Origin: Nocardioides sp. SYSU D00065
GTDB taxonomy: Bacteria; Actinomycetota; Actinomycetes; Propionibacteriales; Nocardioidaceae
Direction: 5' to 3'
Assembly (NCBI RefSeq): GCF_017916425.1
Contig: NZ_JAFMSX010000001.1
Location: forward strand, 1,612,001 to 1,676,000
DNA length: 64,000 nt
Position numbers and translations under genes: made by a program. The notes under the pieces are model-generated. The model searched no databases. It saw only the letters and a list, made by a program, of their open reading frames with translations, and was not told where the DNA came from. Shown here one piece after another: positions 43,300-53,391 of the stretch; positions within the stretch are counted from its first letter, which is position 1; the number at the start of each line of letters is the position of its first letter.

Positions 43300-44202
43300 A
43301 TGTCGACAGTCCTCGTCACCGGCGCCACCGGCTTCATCGGCCGGCGACTCGTCCCCGCCCTGATCGACGACGGACACGACGTCCGTGCGATGACGCGGCG
43401 CCCGGAGACGTACGACGGACCCGGCGAGCCGGTGGGGGCGGACGTGATGGACGCCGACTCGCTGGTGCCGGCGCTCGCGGGCGCCGACGTGGCGATCTAC
43501 CTCGTGCACTCCCTCGACGACCCCGACTTCGAGCGCAAGGACGCCGATGCGGCGCGCCACTTCAGCGCCGCCGCGGCCGCAGCGGGGGTCAGCCAGATCG
43601 TCTACCTGGGCGGTCTCGGGGACGACGAGGACGACCTGTCGCCCCACCTGCGCTCGCGGCGCGAGGTCGAGCGGCTGCTGGGCCAGGACGGGGTGCCGGT
43701 GACCGTGCTGCGCGCCGCGGTCGTGGTCGGCCACGGGGGCATCTCGTGGGAGATCACCCGCCAGCTGGTCAAGAACCTGCCGGCGATGGTGGTGCCCACG
43801 TGGGTGTCGACGCCCACCCAGCCGATCGCGCTGGACGACGTCGTCCGCTACCTCGCCGGCGTGGTCGGCGAGGAGGAGGCCAAGGGGCGCGTCTTCGAGA
43901 TCGGCGGCCCCGAGCAGCTGACGTACCTGGAGATGATGCAGGTCGCCGCCGAGGCGATGAACGGCCGCAGGATCCCGATCGTCGCCGTGCCGGTGCTGAC
44001 GCCGCGGCTGTCCTCGCGCTGGCTGGCGCTGGTCACCGACGTCGACGCCACGACCGGGCGCAACCTCATCGACTCGATGTCGCACGAGGTCGTCGTCACC
44101 GACACCTCGATCCGCGACGTGGTGCCGGGCGAGCCGCTGTCCTACCGCGAGTCGGTGCGCCGGGCGCTGGCCGAGCGCGCCGCGTCAGAACAGCAGCGGT
44201 AG
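43300..44202 (+). CDS. NAD(P)H-binding protein (atypical SDR, nmrA-like)
   Basis: 300 aa. The nucleotide-binding motif VLVTGATGFIGRRLVPALID is at the N-terminus. VAIYLVHSLDDPDFE and IVYLGGLGDDEDDLSPHLRSRREVERLL follow, then VLRAAVVVGHGGISWEITRQLV. This layout is typical of the YwnB/Rv-type atypical SDR proteins (about 300 aa) without a full YxxxK active site. The role may be redox sensing or reduction of a small carbonyl; it is not known. Its 3' end overlaps the convergent CPBP gene by 18 bp. Confidence 0.78.
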   Translation: MSTVLVTGATGFIGRRLVPALIDDGHDVRAMTRRPETYDGPGEPVGADVMDADSLVPALAGADVAIYLVHSLDDPDFERKDADAARHFSAAAAAAGVSQIVYLGGLGDDEDDLSPHLRSRREVERLLGQDGVPVTVLRAAVVVGHGGISWEITRQLVKNLPAMVVPTWVSTPTQPIALDDVVRYLAGVVGEEEAKGRVFEIGGPEQLTYLEMMQVAAEAMNGRRIPIVAVPVLTPRLSSRWLALVTDVDATTGRNLIDSMSHEVVVTDTSIRDVVPGEPLSYRESVRRALAERAASEQQR

Positions 44203-44871
44203 CACGAACAGCATCGACAGCGACCACGTGATGTGGGTCAGGATCGGTGCCAGCACGCCGCCGCTGGCGCGCCGCTCGAGCCCGCAGACGGTGCCGAGCA
44301 GGATGGCCGCGAAGCCGAGCATGACGTTGCCGGTCGCCAGCGTCGCCACCACGTAGGCCAGGGTGGTCCAGAGGACCGGGTGGTGCGGGATGGCGGCGTA
44401 CATCGCGCCGCGGAAGAACAGCTCCTCGGCGATGCCGTTGACGAACGTGATGACCGCCAGCACCGTCAGGGAGCCCTCGTCGGCGTACTCCAGGACCGAG
44501 GAGACGTAGCTCGCCAGCGGATCGACCTCGCGGACCACGAGCGCGCCCAGCACGAAGACCCCGACCATGAGCAGGCCGAGCACGACGGGCGCGAGGATCG
44601 GCCGGATGAAGACCTCGCCCCCGCCGGAGATGCGGCCCAGGTGCAGGCGGCCCGACAAGAACGCCCCTGCCGCCCAGACGCCGGCCAGCACGATCGCGGC
44701 GACGTAGAAGGTGTTGCCGCCTGGCTCTAGGCGCAGCGACCAGCCGAGCACGAGTGCGCCGACGAGCACCACCGCCGCCGCCACCACCTGGCGCCGCCTC
44801 AGCGCCTCGGGGGTGTCACGCTGGTCGCGCGGGACCACGTCCCACAGCGACCGCTTGATGAAGGTGCGCAC
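44185..44871 (-). CDS. CPBP-family intramembrane protease
   Basis: 228 aa with seven or eight hydrophobic helices. The CPBP active-site motif is AEELFFRGAMYAAI (EExxxR, Glu pair), followed by FAAILLGTVCGLE and PILTHITWS, where the conserved His is present. Members cleave CaaX-like or other membrane peptides, or act in bacteriocin self-immunity. There is no bacteriocin gene nearby. Its 3' end overlaps the NAD(P)-binding gene on the other strand. Confidence 0.83.
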   Translation of the reverse strand: MRTFIKRSLWDVVPRDQRDTPEALRRRQVVAAAVVLVGALVLGWSLRLEPGGNTFYVAAIVLAGVWAAGAFLSGRLHLGRISGGGEVFIRPILAPVVLGLLMVGVFVLGALVVREVDPLASYVSSVLEYADEGSLTVLAVITFVNGIAEELFFRGAMYAAIPHHPVLWTTLAYVVATLATGNVMLGFAAILLGTVCGLERRASGGVLAPILTHITWSLSMLFVLPLLF

Positions 44872-44891
44872 GCAAGCAGCCTAGGAGCCCG

Positions 44892-46022
44892 TCACTCGCC
44901 GACCGAGAGCCGGCTCAGGGCCAGCACGGCCTGCGCGAGGGCGTCCTCGTCGTCGGGATCGGCACCCCCGAGCAGCTCACGCTGCCGCTGGGAGCCGGTG
45001 CCCTCGGCGAGCAGGCGGGCGAGCCCCGCCGAGACGACGGCGTGGTCGCCGGCATCACGCAGTGCTTCGTCGACGTGGTCGAGAAGCTCGGCGACCACGT
45101 CGGCCGCCGGCCGGCTGGTGCCGGTGGGCGGGTGGACGAGGTCGGCGGTGAGGCCGTAGCGGCCCGCCTTCCACCCGGCCAGCCGGACCAGCGGAGCGGG
45201 TACGTCGGGGGCCGGCACGCCCTCGGCCCACTCCCGTGCGCCGGTCTCCACGAGGGCACGGGCGAGGCCCGCGACCACGACGGTGTCCCGCACGTCGAGG
45301 CAGACGTCGGCCGTGCGGATCTCCACCGTCGGGTGCTCAGCCGACAGCCGCGCGTCGGTGTAGACCATGGCCTCGTCGAGCGGGACCTCCGTGGCGAGCA
45401 TGGCGTCGACGTACGACCGGTAGGCGTCCGGTGAGCCGAGGACGGGCAGCGGACCGGCACTCGGCCAGCGCATCTGCATCTGCCACCGGTAGCTCTCGTA
45501 GGCGGTGTCGGTCGACTGTGCCCACGGCGAGTTCGCGCTGACGGCCAGCAGCAGGGGCACCCACGTCCGGATGCGGTCGAGCACACCCACCCCCTCCTCG
45601 GGCCCGGACACCTCGACGTGCACGTGGCACCCGCAGACGAGCTGCTCGGCGATCATCAGTCCGTAGCGCTCGGCCATGACGTCGTAGCGCGGGCTGCGCT
45701 CGACCGTCGACTCTCCTCGCAGCGGTGAGGTGCCGGACGCGAGGACGCGGGCGCCGACCTCGAGCGCACCGCTGCGGGTGCGCTCACGCCACGCGCGCAG
45801 GGCGTGGTCGAGGGCGGACAGGCTCTCGAGGGGCGGCGTGTCCGTCTCGACCTGGGTCTTGTGGAGCTCGTGGCCGAGCGTGCCGCCGCGGTCGTCGCTC
45901 GGCGCCGGAGTGCTCGCGCCGTGCTCGTCCGCTGCCCGGATGACCTCGGCGGCGAGGTTGCGCGGCGCTCCGGTTGTCGCGTCGACGAGGAGCAGCTCCT
46001 CCTCCACCCCCAGAAGTCGCAT
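44892..46022 (-). CDS. Carboxylate-amine ligase, glutamate-cysteine ligase 2 type (YbdK-like)
   Basis: 376 aa from ATG 46022 (MRLLGVEEELLLVD, the standard family N-terminus); GTG 46061 would add 13 residues. Motifs in order are VEEELLLVDATTGAPRN, LGHELHKTQVETDTPPLESL (ATP and substrate), QLVCGCHVHVEVSG, SANSPWAQS, and EIRTADVCLDVRDT near the C-terminal third. These enzymes form gamma-glutamyl-like amide bonds with ATP. True gamma-glutamylcysteine synthesis in actinobacteria uses EgtA or MshC routes, so the actual substrate is open. Next on this strand is the LLM flavoenzyme gene, 78 bp away. Confidence 0.85.
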   Translation of the reverse strand: MRLLGVEEELLLVDATTGAPRNLAAEVIRAADEHGASTPAPSDDRGGTLGHELHKTQVETDTPPLESLSALDHALRAWRERTRSGALEVGARVLASGTSPLRGESTVERSPRYDVMAERYGLMIAEQLVCGCHVHVEVSGPEEGVGVLDRIRTWVPLLLAVSANSPWAQSTDTAYESYRWQMQMRWPSAGPLPVLGSPDAYRSYVDAMLATEVPLDEAMVYTDARLSAEHPTVEIRTADVCLDVRDTVVVAGLARALVETGAREWAEGVPAPDVPAPLVRLAGWKAGRYGLTADLVHPPTGTSRPAADVVAELLDHVDEALRDAGDHAVVSAGLARLLAEGTGSQRQRELLGGADPDDEDALAQAVLALSRLSVGE

Positions 46023-46100
46023 GCCTCGATCCAACCACCGAGCGTCCGGCCGGCGCTCCACCCTTCGGGCAGGGTCGCCGAGCGGCCGCCGACGGCGGGC

Positions 46101-47162
46101 TCAGCCGGCCGCGAGCAGCTCGCGCACCCGGGGGACGACTTCCTCGCCGTAGAGCCGGATCGACTCCATCCGCTGCTCGTGGGGCAGGGCGCCGACCGAG
46201 TACTTCAGCTGGAACCGGGAGAGCCCGAGCGTGCGCGCCGCCCACGCGATCTTCTGCGCCACGGTCTCGAGCGACCCGACGAACAGCGCGCCCTGCGGGG
46301 CGGCGGCCTGCTCGAAGGCGATCCGGCTGTAGGGGCCCCAGCCGCGCTCGCGGCCGATGCGGGTCACCACCTCGGCCTGGTGGGGGTAGAGCTGCTCGCG
46401 CGCCTCCTCGTCGGTGGCGGCGACGTGGCCGGGCGAGTGCATGCCGATCGGCAGCTCGGGGAGGCCGAGCTGGCCCAGCGCGTCGCGGTACAGGTCGGCG
46501 AGGGGGGCGAAGGCTGCCGGCGACCCGCCGATGACGGCGAGCATCAACGGCATGCCGTAGCGAGCCGCTCGTACGACGGACTGCGGGGTGCCGCCGACGC
46601 CGATCCACGCGGGCAGCTTCCCCGCGGCGGTCGTCGGGTAGACCGGCTGGTCGACCAGCGGCGTGCGGAAGGTGCCCTCCCAGGTCACCGGCTGCTCGTG
46701 CTGCAGCGCGGCGAACAGGTCGAGCTTCTCGTCGAAGAGCCGGTCGTAGTCGCCGAGGTCGAGGCCGAAGAGGCCGAACGACTCCACGAAGGAGCCCCGA
46801 CCGAGCTGCACCTCCGCGCGCCCGCCGGACACCGCGTCCAGCGTGGCGAAGCGCTCGTAGACCCGGATCGGGTCGTCGGAGGACAGCACCGTGACGCCGG
46901 TGCCGAGCCGGATCCGCTCGGTCCGCCCGGCGATCGCGGCCAGCACCACATCGGGTGCGGTGATCGCGTAGTCGGCGCGGTGGTGCTCGCCCAGGCCGAT
47001 GTAGTCGATGCCGACCCGGTCGGCCAGGACCGCCTCCGCGACGACCTCGCGCAGCGTCTCGGCGTGGTTGTCCGGGGCCCCGTCGAGCGGCACGTCGCCG
47101 AAGGTGTCGAGGCCTAGCGAGATGTGCTCGCGGGTGCCGAGCACGGTGTGGTCGTCAGTCAT
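46101..47162 (-). CDS. LLM-class flavin-dependent oxidoreductase
   Basis: 353 aa from ATG 47162 (GGAGGAG about 6 nt upstream). A TIM-barrel luciferase-like protein: ISLGLDTFGDVPLDG at the start, DYIGLGEHHRADYA with the conserved HH, RLGTGVTVLSSDDPIRVYERFATLDAVSGGRAEVQLGRGSF, and the C-terminal KIAWAARTLGLSRFQLKYSVGALPHEQ. It uses FMNH2 or F420 to oxidise an unidentified substrate. Its promoter region contains copy 2 of the palindromic repeat (47217-47304), which ends about 55 nt before the start codon. Confidence 0.85.
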   Translation of the reverse strand: MTDDHTVLGTREHISLGLDTFGDVPLDGAPDNHAETLREVVAEAVLADRVGIDYIGLGEHHRADYAITAPDVVLAAIAGRTERIRLGTGVTVLSSDDPIRVYERFATLDAVSGGRAEVQLGRGSFVESFGLFGLDLGDYDRLFDEKLDLFAALQHEQPVTWEGTFRTPLVDQPVYPTTAAGKLPAWIGVGGTPQSVVRAARYGMPLMLAVIGGSPAAFAPLADLYRDALGQLGLPELPIGMHSPGHVAATDEEAREQLYPHQAEVVTRIGRERGWGPYSRIAFEQAAAPQGALFVGSLETVAQKIAWAARTLGLSRFQLKYSVGALPHEQRMESIRLYGEEVVPRVRELLAAG

Positions 47163-47216
47163 GGCGCTCCTCCATTGGTTGAAGGGTGAACCATCTGGCC
47201 GTGGCGCGCATTCCGA

Positions 47217-47304
47217 GTGATCCCCGGACGTCAGGCTCTTCCGTACGTTGTCAGGCTTTGCAAGGGCCGACAAGCTGAGGGATCCCCGGCCGGCCGGGGA
47301 TCCC
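47217..47304 (+). repeat. Palindromic repeat element, copy 2 (intergenic)
   Basis: The element opens with GTGATCCCCGG (47217-47227). A central hairpin core follows (GTTGTCAGGC at 47248 and GCCGACAAG at 47266), then a perfect 26-bp palindrome at 47279-47304 with GGATCCCC arms around GGCCGGCC. It lies between the starts or ends of the LLM gene and the DEAD-box helicase gene. The minus-strand reading gives a GSPAGRGSL peptide like the one inserted in PabB. Confidence 0.85.
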
Positions 47305-47322
47305 ACACGGGGCCGAACTCGC

Positions 47323-48810
47323 TCAGCGGCCGCGGCTGAAGGAGGAGGCGCTGTGCGCGCGACCGCCCTGGGACTGACCGGACGAGGCGGACTGGCCGCC
47401 ACCGGAGCGACGACGACCTGCGCCGCCGCCCTGACCGCCCTGACCGCCCTGACCGCCGCCGGAGCGGCGACGCTGGCCGCCGCCGGTGGAGCTGGGGGTC
47501 TCGCTGGTGTAGCTGGTCGGGTTGCCCCGACGCGACTGGCCGTTGGTCTGGCCGGAGCGGCGAGCACGCTTGCGCTGGGCGTTGGCGCCCGTGGAGCGGC
47601 CACCGCCACCCGACGCCGGCGCCTCGACGACGAGACCGCCGGGCACAAGGGTCCGCTCACCCGGAGCCAGCTGCGCCAGCACGGGGTGGCCGGGGCCGTC
47701 GACCTTGGTGGTGACCGGCTTGATGCCCGCCTGGCGGGTCAGGTCGCGCACGTCGCGCTGCTGCTCGTCGGTCATGAGGGTGACGACGGTGCCCTCGTTG
47801 CCGGCGCGCGCCGTACGTCCGGAGCGGTGCAGGTAGGCCTTGTGCTCGACCGGCGGATCGGCGTGCACGACGAGCGCCACGTCGTCGACGTGGATGCCGC
47901 GCGCGGCGATGTCGGTGGCGACGAGGGTCGTCGCGGTGCCGGCGTGGAACGCCTCCATGTTGCGGGTCCGCGCGTTCTGCGACAGGTTCCCGTGCAGCTC
48001 GACGCTCGGCACGCCGGACTTGTTGAGCTGGCGGGCCAGCGCCTTGGCGCCGTACTTGGTGCGCGTGAAGACGACCGTGCGGCCCGGGGCGCTGGTGAGG
48101 TCGACCAGCACCGGCACCCGCTGCTCGCGCGTCAGGTGCAGCACGTGGTGGTGCATCGTGGCCACCGGCGACTGCGCCGAGTCGGCCTCGTGGGTCACCG
48201 GGTTGGTCAGGAACCGCTTGACCAGGACGTCGATCGCCTTGTCGAGCGTGGCCGAGAACAGCAGTCGCTGGCCGCTGCGCGGGGTCTTGTCCATGATCCG
48301 GCGGACACCGGGCAGGAAGCCCAGGTCGGCCATGTGGTCGGCCTCGTCGAGGATGGTGATCTCGACGGCCGAGAGGTCGGCGAAGCCCTGGCCCATGAGG
48401 TCCTCCAGCCGCCCGGGGCAGGCGATGACGACGTCGACGCCCTTCTTGAGCGCGGTGACCTGCGGGTTCTGGCCCACGCCGCCGTAGACGACGACGGTCG
48501 AGAGGCCGGCGGTCTTGGCCAGCGGCGCGAGCGCGGCGTGGATCTGGCCGACGAGCTCACGCGTCGGGGCGAGGATGAGCGCGCGCGGCTTGCGCGGCAT
48601 GGCCGGCAGCTTGCTGGCGTCGAGGCGGGCGACCAGCGGGAGCAGGAAGCCGTACGTCTTGCCCGAGCCGGTGCGGCCACGACCGAGCACGTCGCGCCCG
48701 GCGAGGCTGTCGGGCAGCGTCGCGGCCTGGATGGGAGTGGGAGTGGTGATGCCCTGCTGCTCGAGGATCTGCACGAGCGAGGACGGCACGCCGAGGTCGG
48801 CGAAGGTCAT
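47323..48810 (-). CDS. DEAD-box RNA helicase with Arg/Gly/Ser-rich C-terminal tail
   Basis: 495 aa. Motif Q (GITTPTPIQAATLP), motif I GRTGSGKT, Ia APTREL, II ILDEADHM, III LLFSATL, IV VVFTRTKYGAKAL and VI HRSGRTARAG are all visible, so the core (1-375) is complete. The last 120 residues are low-complexity, with RSTGANAQRKRARRSG, SRRGNP, GGQRRRSGGGQGGQGGQGGG and a QSASSGQSQGGRAHSA tail. Such RGG-type tails bind RNA and can promote condensate formation. Related helicases act in cold adaptation, ribosome assembly or mRNA decay. A weak start-site signal (GAAAGC) precedes ATG 48810. Confidence 0.9.
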   Translation of the reverse strand: MTFADLGVPSSLVQILEQQGITTPTPIQAATLPDSLAGRDVLGRGRTGSGKTYGFLLPLVARLDASKLPAMPRKPRALILAPTRELVGQIHAALAPLAKTAGLSTVVVYGGVGQNPQVTALKKGVDVVIACPGRLEDLMGQGFADLSAVEITILDEADHMADLGFLPGVRRIMDKTPRSGQRLLFSATLDKAIDVLVKRFLTNPVTHEADSAQSPVATMHHHVLHLTREQRVPVLVDLTSAPGRTVVFTRTKYGAKALARQLNKSGVPSVELHGNLSQNARTRNMEAFHAGTATTLVATDIAARGIHVDDVALVVHADPPVEHKAYLHRSGRTARAGNEGTVVTLMTDEQQRDVRDLTRQAGIKPVTTKVDGPGHPVLAQLAPGERTLVPGGLVVEAPASGGGGRSTGANAQRKRARRSGQTNGQSRRGNPTSYTSETPSSTGGGQRRRSGGGQGGQGGQGGGAGRRRSGGGQSASSGQSQGGRAHSASSFSRGR

Positions 48811-49027
48811 GTGAGTTGCTTTCGGTTGGCGTCTCGCCACCGTGAGCCGCTGCGCTTGGGACGTGTGCGGCGTACGTGCCTCAGAGTGAGGGAGGTGTCG
48901 CACCGAGCGTGTCGGGCGACGACCTGCGCCCGGGGCAAGACCGACCGGGCGTCTGTGGTGACAACGCTAGTGGGGCCGGTGGTGTTCCCGTGAATCCTCG
49001 ACCACCGGGCGCGGACCCGGACCGCGT

Positions 49028-50071
49028 TCAGGCGCTGTCGCGACGCACCAGGGTCGGCGGGATGATCAGCCGGACCGGGTGGCTGCCGTCGACCCCGTCG
49101 ACGCGCTCGAGCAGCAGCCGCGTCGCGCGCTCCGCCATCACCTCGACGGGCTGGCGGACCGTGGTCAGGGGCGGCGTCGTGCGCTCGGCCACGCCGAGGT
49201 CGTCGTAGCCGACGACGGCGATGTCCTCGGGCACCCGACGCCCCAGCTCGGCCAGCACCCGCAGCGCCCCCACGGCCATCAGGTCGGAGGCGACGACGAG
49301 GCCGTCGAGGTCGGGGTGGCGCTCCAGCAGGGCCCGGGCGGCGCGCACGCCGCTCTCCTCGGTGAAGTCGCCGTGCTCGACCGCGTCGGTGGGCAGGCCC
49401 GCGGTCCCCATCGCCTCGCGCCAGCCCGCCAGCCGGTCGGCCGCGGCCGTCATGTCCGCGGGCCCGGCGATGGTGCCGATGCGGGCGCACCCCCGGGCCA
49501 GCAGGACCTCGGTCGCCTCGCGCTCGCCCGCGGTGTTGTCCACGTCGACGTAGGCCACCCGGTCGCCGCCGGTCCACGGCCGCCCGCCGAAGACGCACGG
49601 CAGCCCGATGTCGGCCAGCTGCTCGGCCAGCCGGTCGTCGCGGTGGTGGGACACCACGAGCGCCCCGTCGACGTGGCGGGCGGTGAGGTAGCGCAGGGTG
49701 CGGGCGGTGGAGGCCCCCGGCCGCGCCAGCAGCAGCACCAGCTGGAGGTCGCGCTCCCCCAGCACCCGGGTGACCCCGCGCAGGGTGCCGGCGAAGAACG
49801 GGTCGGAGAACACACGGTCGTCGGGCTCCGGGACGACGACGGCGATCGAGTCCGTACGCCGCGTCACCAGGCTGCGGGCGGCCGGGTTGGGGACGTAGCC
49901 GAGCGTGCGCACCGCCGTGTCGACCGCCGACTGCGCGCGGGCACTGACGCGCTGGCCCCCGTTGATCGCCCGCGACGCCGTCGCGCGGGACACCCCGGCG
50001 ACGCGCGCCACCTCGTCGAGGGTCGGCGAGCCCGTGCCGGCCGGGGTCCGCGAGGTGCTCACGCGCGCCAC
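49028..50071 (-). CDS. LacI-family transcriptional regulator (CebR/BglR-like)
   Basis: 347 aa from GTG 50071 (GTG 50062 also possible). The N-terminal HTH and hinge (TLDEVARVAGVSRATASRAINGGQRVSARAQSAVDTAVRTLGYVPN) includes the VSRATASRAING recognition helix typical of LacI proteins. The periplasmic-binding-like effector domain (65-347) shows DRVFSDPFFAGTLRGV and VVGYDDLGVAERTTPPLTTVRQP. The two TGAGAGCGCTTCCA sites at 54744 and 54832 are the natural targets. It lies just after the beta-glucosidase gene (1-bp gap) on the same strand, so it is part of the utilisation operon. Confidence 0.87.
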   Translation of the reverse strand: MARVSTSRTPAGTGSPTLDEVARVAGVSRATASRAINGGQRVSARAQSAVDTAVRTLGYVPNPAARSLVTRRTDSIAVVVPEPDDRVFSDPFFAGTLRGVTRVLGERDLQLVLLLARPGASTARTLRYLTARHVDGALVVSHHRDDRLAEQLADIGLPCVFGGRPWTGGDRVAYVDVDNTAGEREATEVLLARGCARIGTIAGPADMTAAADRLAGWREAMGTAGLPTDAVEHGDFTEESGVRAARALLERHPDLDGLVVASDLMAVGALRVLAELGRRVPEDIAVVGYDDLGVAERTTPPLTTVRQPVEVMAERATRLLLERVDGVDGSHPVRLIIPPTLVRRDSA

Positions 50072-50072
50072 G

Positions 50073-51556
<1,484 letters not shown>

Positions 51557-51560
<4 letters not shown>

Positions 51561-52375
51561 CCCTTGACTGCTCCTTGCATGATGCCGGCGACCATCTGGC
51601 GGCCGGTGAGGACGAAGAGGACCAGCAGCGGGACCACGGAGAGGGTGGCGCCGGCGAGCACGAGGCTGTAGTCGACGTAGTAGCCGCTCTGCAGCTGCTG
51701 GAGTGCGATCTGGATCGTGGGGTTGCTGGCCGGCAGCACGATCAGCGGCCAGAAGAAGTCGGTCCACGTGGCCATGAAGGTGAACAGCCACAGGATCCCC
51801 GCGGCGGGCCGGGCGGCGGGCACGGCGACGTTCCAGAAGGTGCGGAACAGCGAGCATCCGTCCACCCGCGCCGCCTCGACGAGCTCGTCGGGCACGGCGT
51901 CGACGAGGTACTGCCGCATGAAGAACACCCCGAACGCGGTCACCATGCCGGGCACGATGAGAGCCCACATCGAGCCCACCCAGCCGAGCTTGGCCATCAC
52001 GATGAACAGCGGGATCACGCCGAGCTGGGTCGGCACCGCGAGCGTCGCGACCACGAACACGAGCAGCGGGGTGCGGCCCTTGAACGCGAGCTTGGCGAAG
52101 GCGAAGCCGGCCAGCGTGGAGAAGAACACCACCGAGGTGGCGACCGTGCCCGAGACCAGCAGACTGTTGCCCAGGGCCTTCCAGAACGGCACCGCGTCGA
52201 TCGCGCGCTGGGCGTTGTCCCAGAAGTGTCCGCCGGGCAGGAGCGGCGGGACCCGCTTGGTGAGCACCTCACGGCTGTGCGAGCCGACCAGGAAGGACCA
52301 GTACAGCGGCGCGCACGAGCCCAGCACGAACGCGGTGAGCAGGCCGTAGACGAGGAATCCGGGACGCCGGTTCAT
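51557..52375 (-). CDS. Carbohydrate ABC transporter permease (MalG/CebG type)
   Basis: 272 aa from ATG 52375. Six membrane helices are visible: [105 protein letters not shown] and a C-terminal one. The EAA-loop [34 protein letters not shown], which contacts the ATPase, is well conserved. It pairs with the permease encoded upstream (ATGA overlap) to import a sugar; the likely substrate is a beta-glucoside or cello-oligosaccharide. Confidence 0.9.
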
Positions 52376-53382
52376 CCGTCCACCCCCCGCAGCGCGCCGG
52401 CTCGCCGGCTGATGAGCAGGTTGACCACCGCGAACACCACGATGATGAGGAACAGCAGCCACGCCACCGCCGACGCCATGCCGAGGTCGCGCACCCGCCA
52501 GCCGAGCTCCCAGAGGTACATCGTGAGGGTCTGGTACTGCCGGTCGGAGCCGCCGAGGCCGGCGGTGTCGAAGAGCCGCGGCTCGGCGAAGATCTGCAGT
52601 CCGCCGATCGTGGAGGTGATGACCACGAAGAGCACGGTGGGGCGGATCATCGGGACGGTCATCGACACGAACTGGCGGATCCGGCCGGCCCCGTCGAGCG
52701 CTGCCGACTCGTAGACGTCACGCGGCACCGCCTGCATCGCGGCCAGGAAGATCAGCGCGTTGTAGCCGGTCCAGCGCCAGTTGACCATCGACGCGATGGC
52801 GACGTGGCTGGCGAGCGTGTCGACGTGCCAGCGGATCGGCTCGAGGCCGATCCCCTGCAGCACCTCGTTGACCAGGCCGTAGCGGTCGCCGAAGACGTTG
52901 CCGAAGATCAGCGCCACCGCCGCGGGTGCCACGACGAAGGGCAGCAGGACGCTCATCCGCCACAGGTTGCGCGCCCGCAGCTGCGTGTCGAGCAGGCCAG
53001 CCAGCACCAGCGCGATGACCACCTGCGGCACCGACGACAGCACGAAGATGCTGACGGTGTTGCGCAGGGCGTTCCAGAAGTAGCGGTCCTCCAGCACGCG
53101 CCGGTAGTTGTCGAGGCCGGCGAAGTCGCCCTGCCCCGACAGCAGCCCCCACTGGTGGACCGACACGAACGCCGTGTAGGCGAGCGGGAACATGCCCACC
53201 AGCAGGAACAGCAGGAAGAACGGGGAGACGAACACGTAGGGCGTGACCCTGGTGTCGAGCCGGGAGAGCCGGCGCCGCCACGCGGAGCGGCGTACGTCGG
53301 CGCTGTCGGGCCGTGCCCGGGTCGGGGACGCCGGGCCACCGGCGCCCCCGACCTGCTTCACGGCAGTTGAACCCACACCCAT
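52372..53382 (-). CDS. Carbohydrate ABC transporter permease (MalF/CebF type)
   Basis: 336 aa, GTG or ATG near 53382. The first helix SPFFLLFLLVGMFPLAYTAFVSVHQW is typical of this permease, and the conserved EAA loop is YESAALDGAGRIRQFVSMTVPMIRPT. The N-terminal 45 residues are polar and cytoplasmic (GGPASPTRARPDSADVRRSAWRRR). It overlaps the next permease gene by 4 bp and lies 10 bp downstream of the binding-protein gene. The three genes plus GH1 and LacI are one operon read from 54678. Confidence 0.9.
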   Translation of the reverse strand: MGVGSTAVKQVGGAGGPASPTRARPDSADVRRSAWRRRLSRLDTRVTPYVFVSPFFLLFLLVGMFPLAYTAFVSVHQWGLLSGQGDFAGLDNYRRVLEDRYFWNALRNTVSIFVLSSVPQVVIALVLAGLLDTQLRARNLWRMSVLLPFVVAPAAVALIFGNVFGDRYGLVNEVLQGIGLEPIRWHVDTLASHVAIASMVNWRWTGYNALIFLAAMQAVPRDVYESAALDGAGRIRQFVSMTVPMIRPTVLFVVITSTIGGLQIFAEPRLFDTAGLGGSDRQYQTLTMYLWELGWRVRDLGMASAVAWLLFLIIVVFAVVNLLISRRAGALRGVDG

Positions 53383-53391
53383 CGCGAAGAA

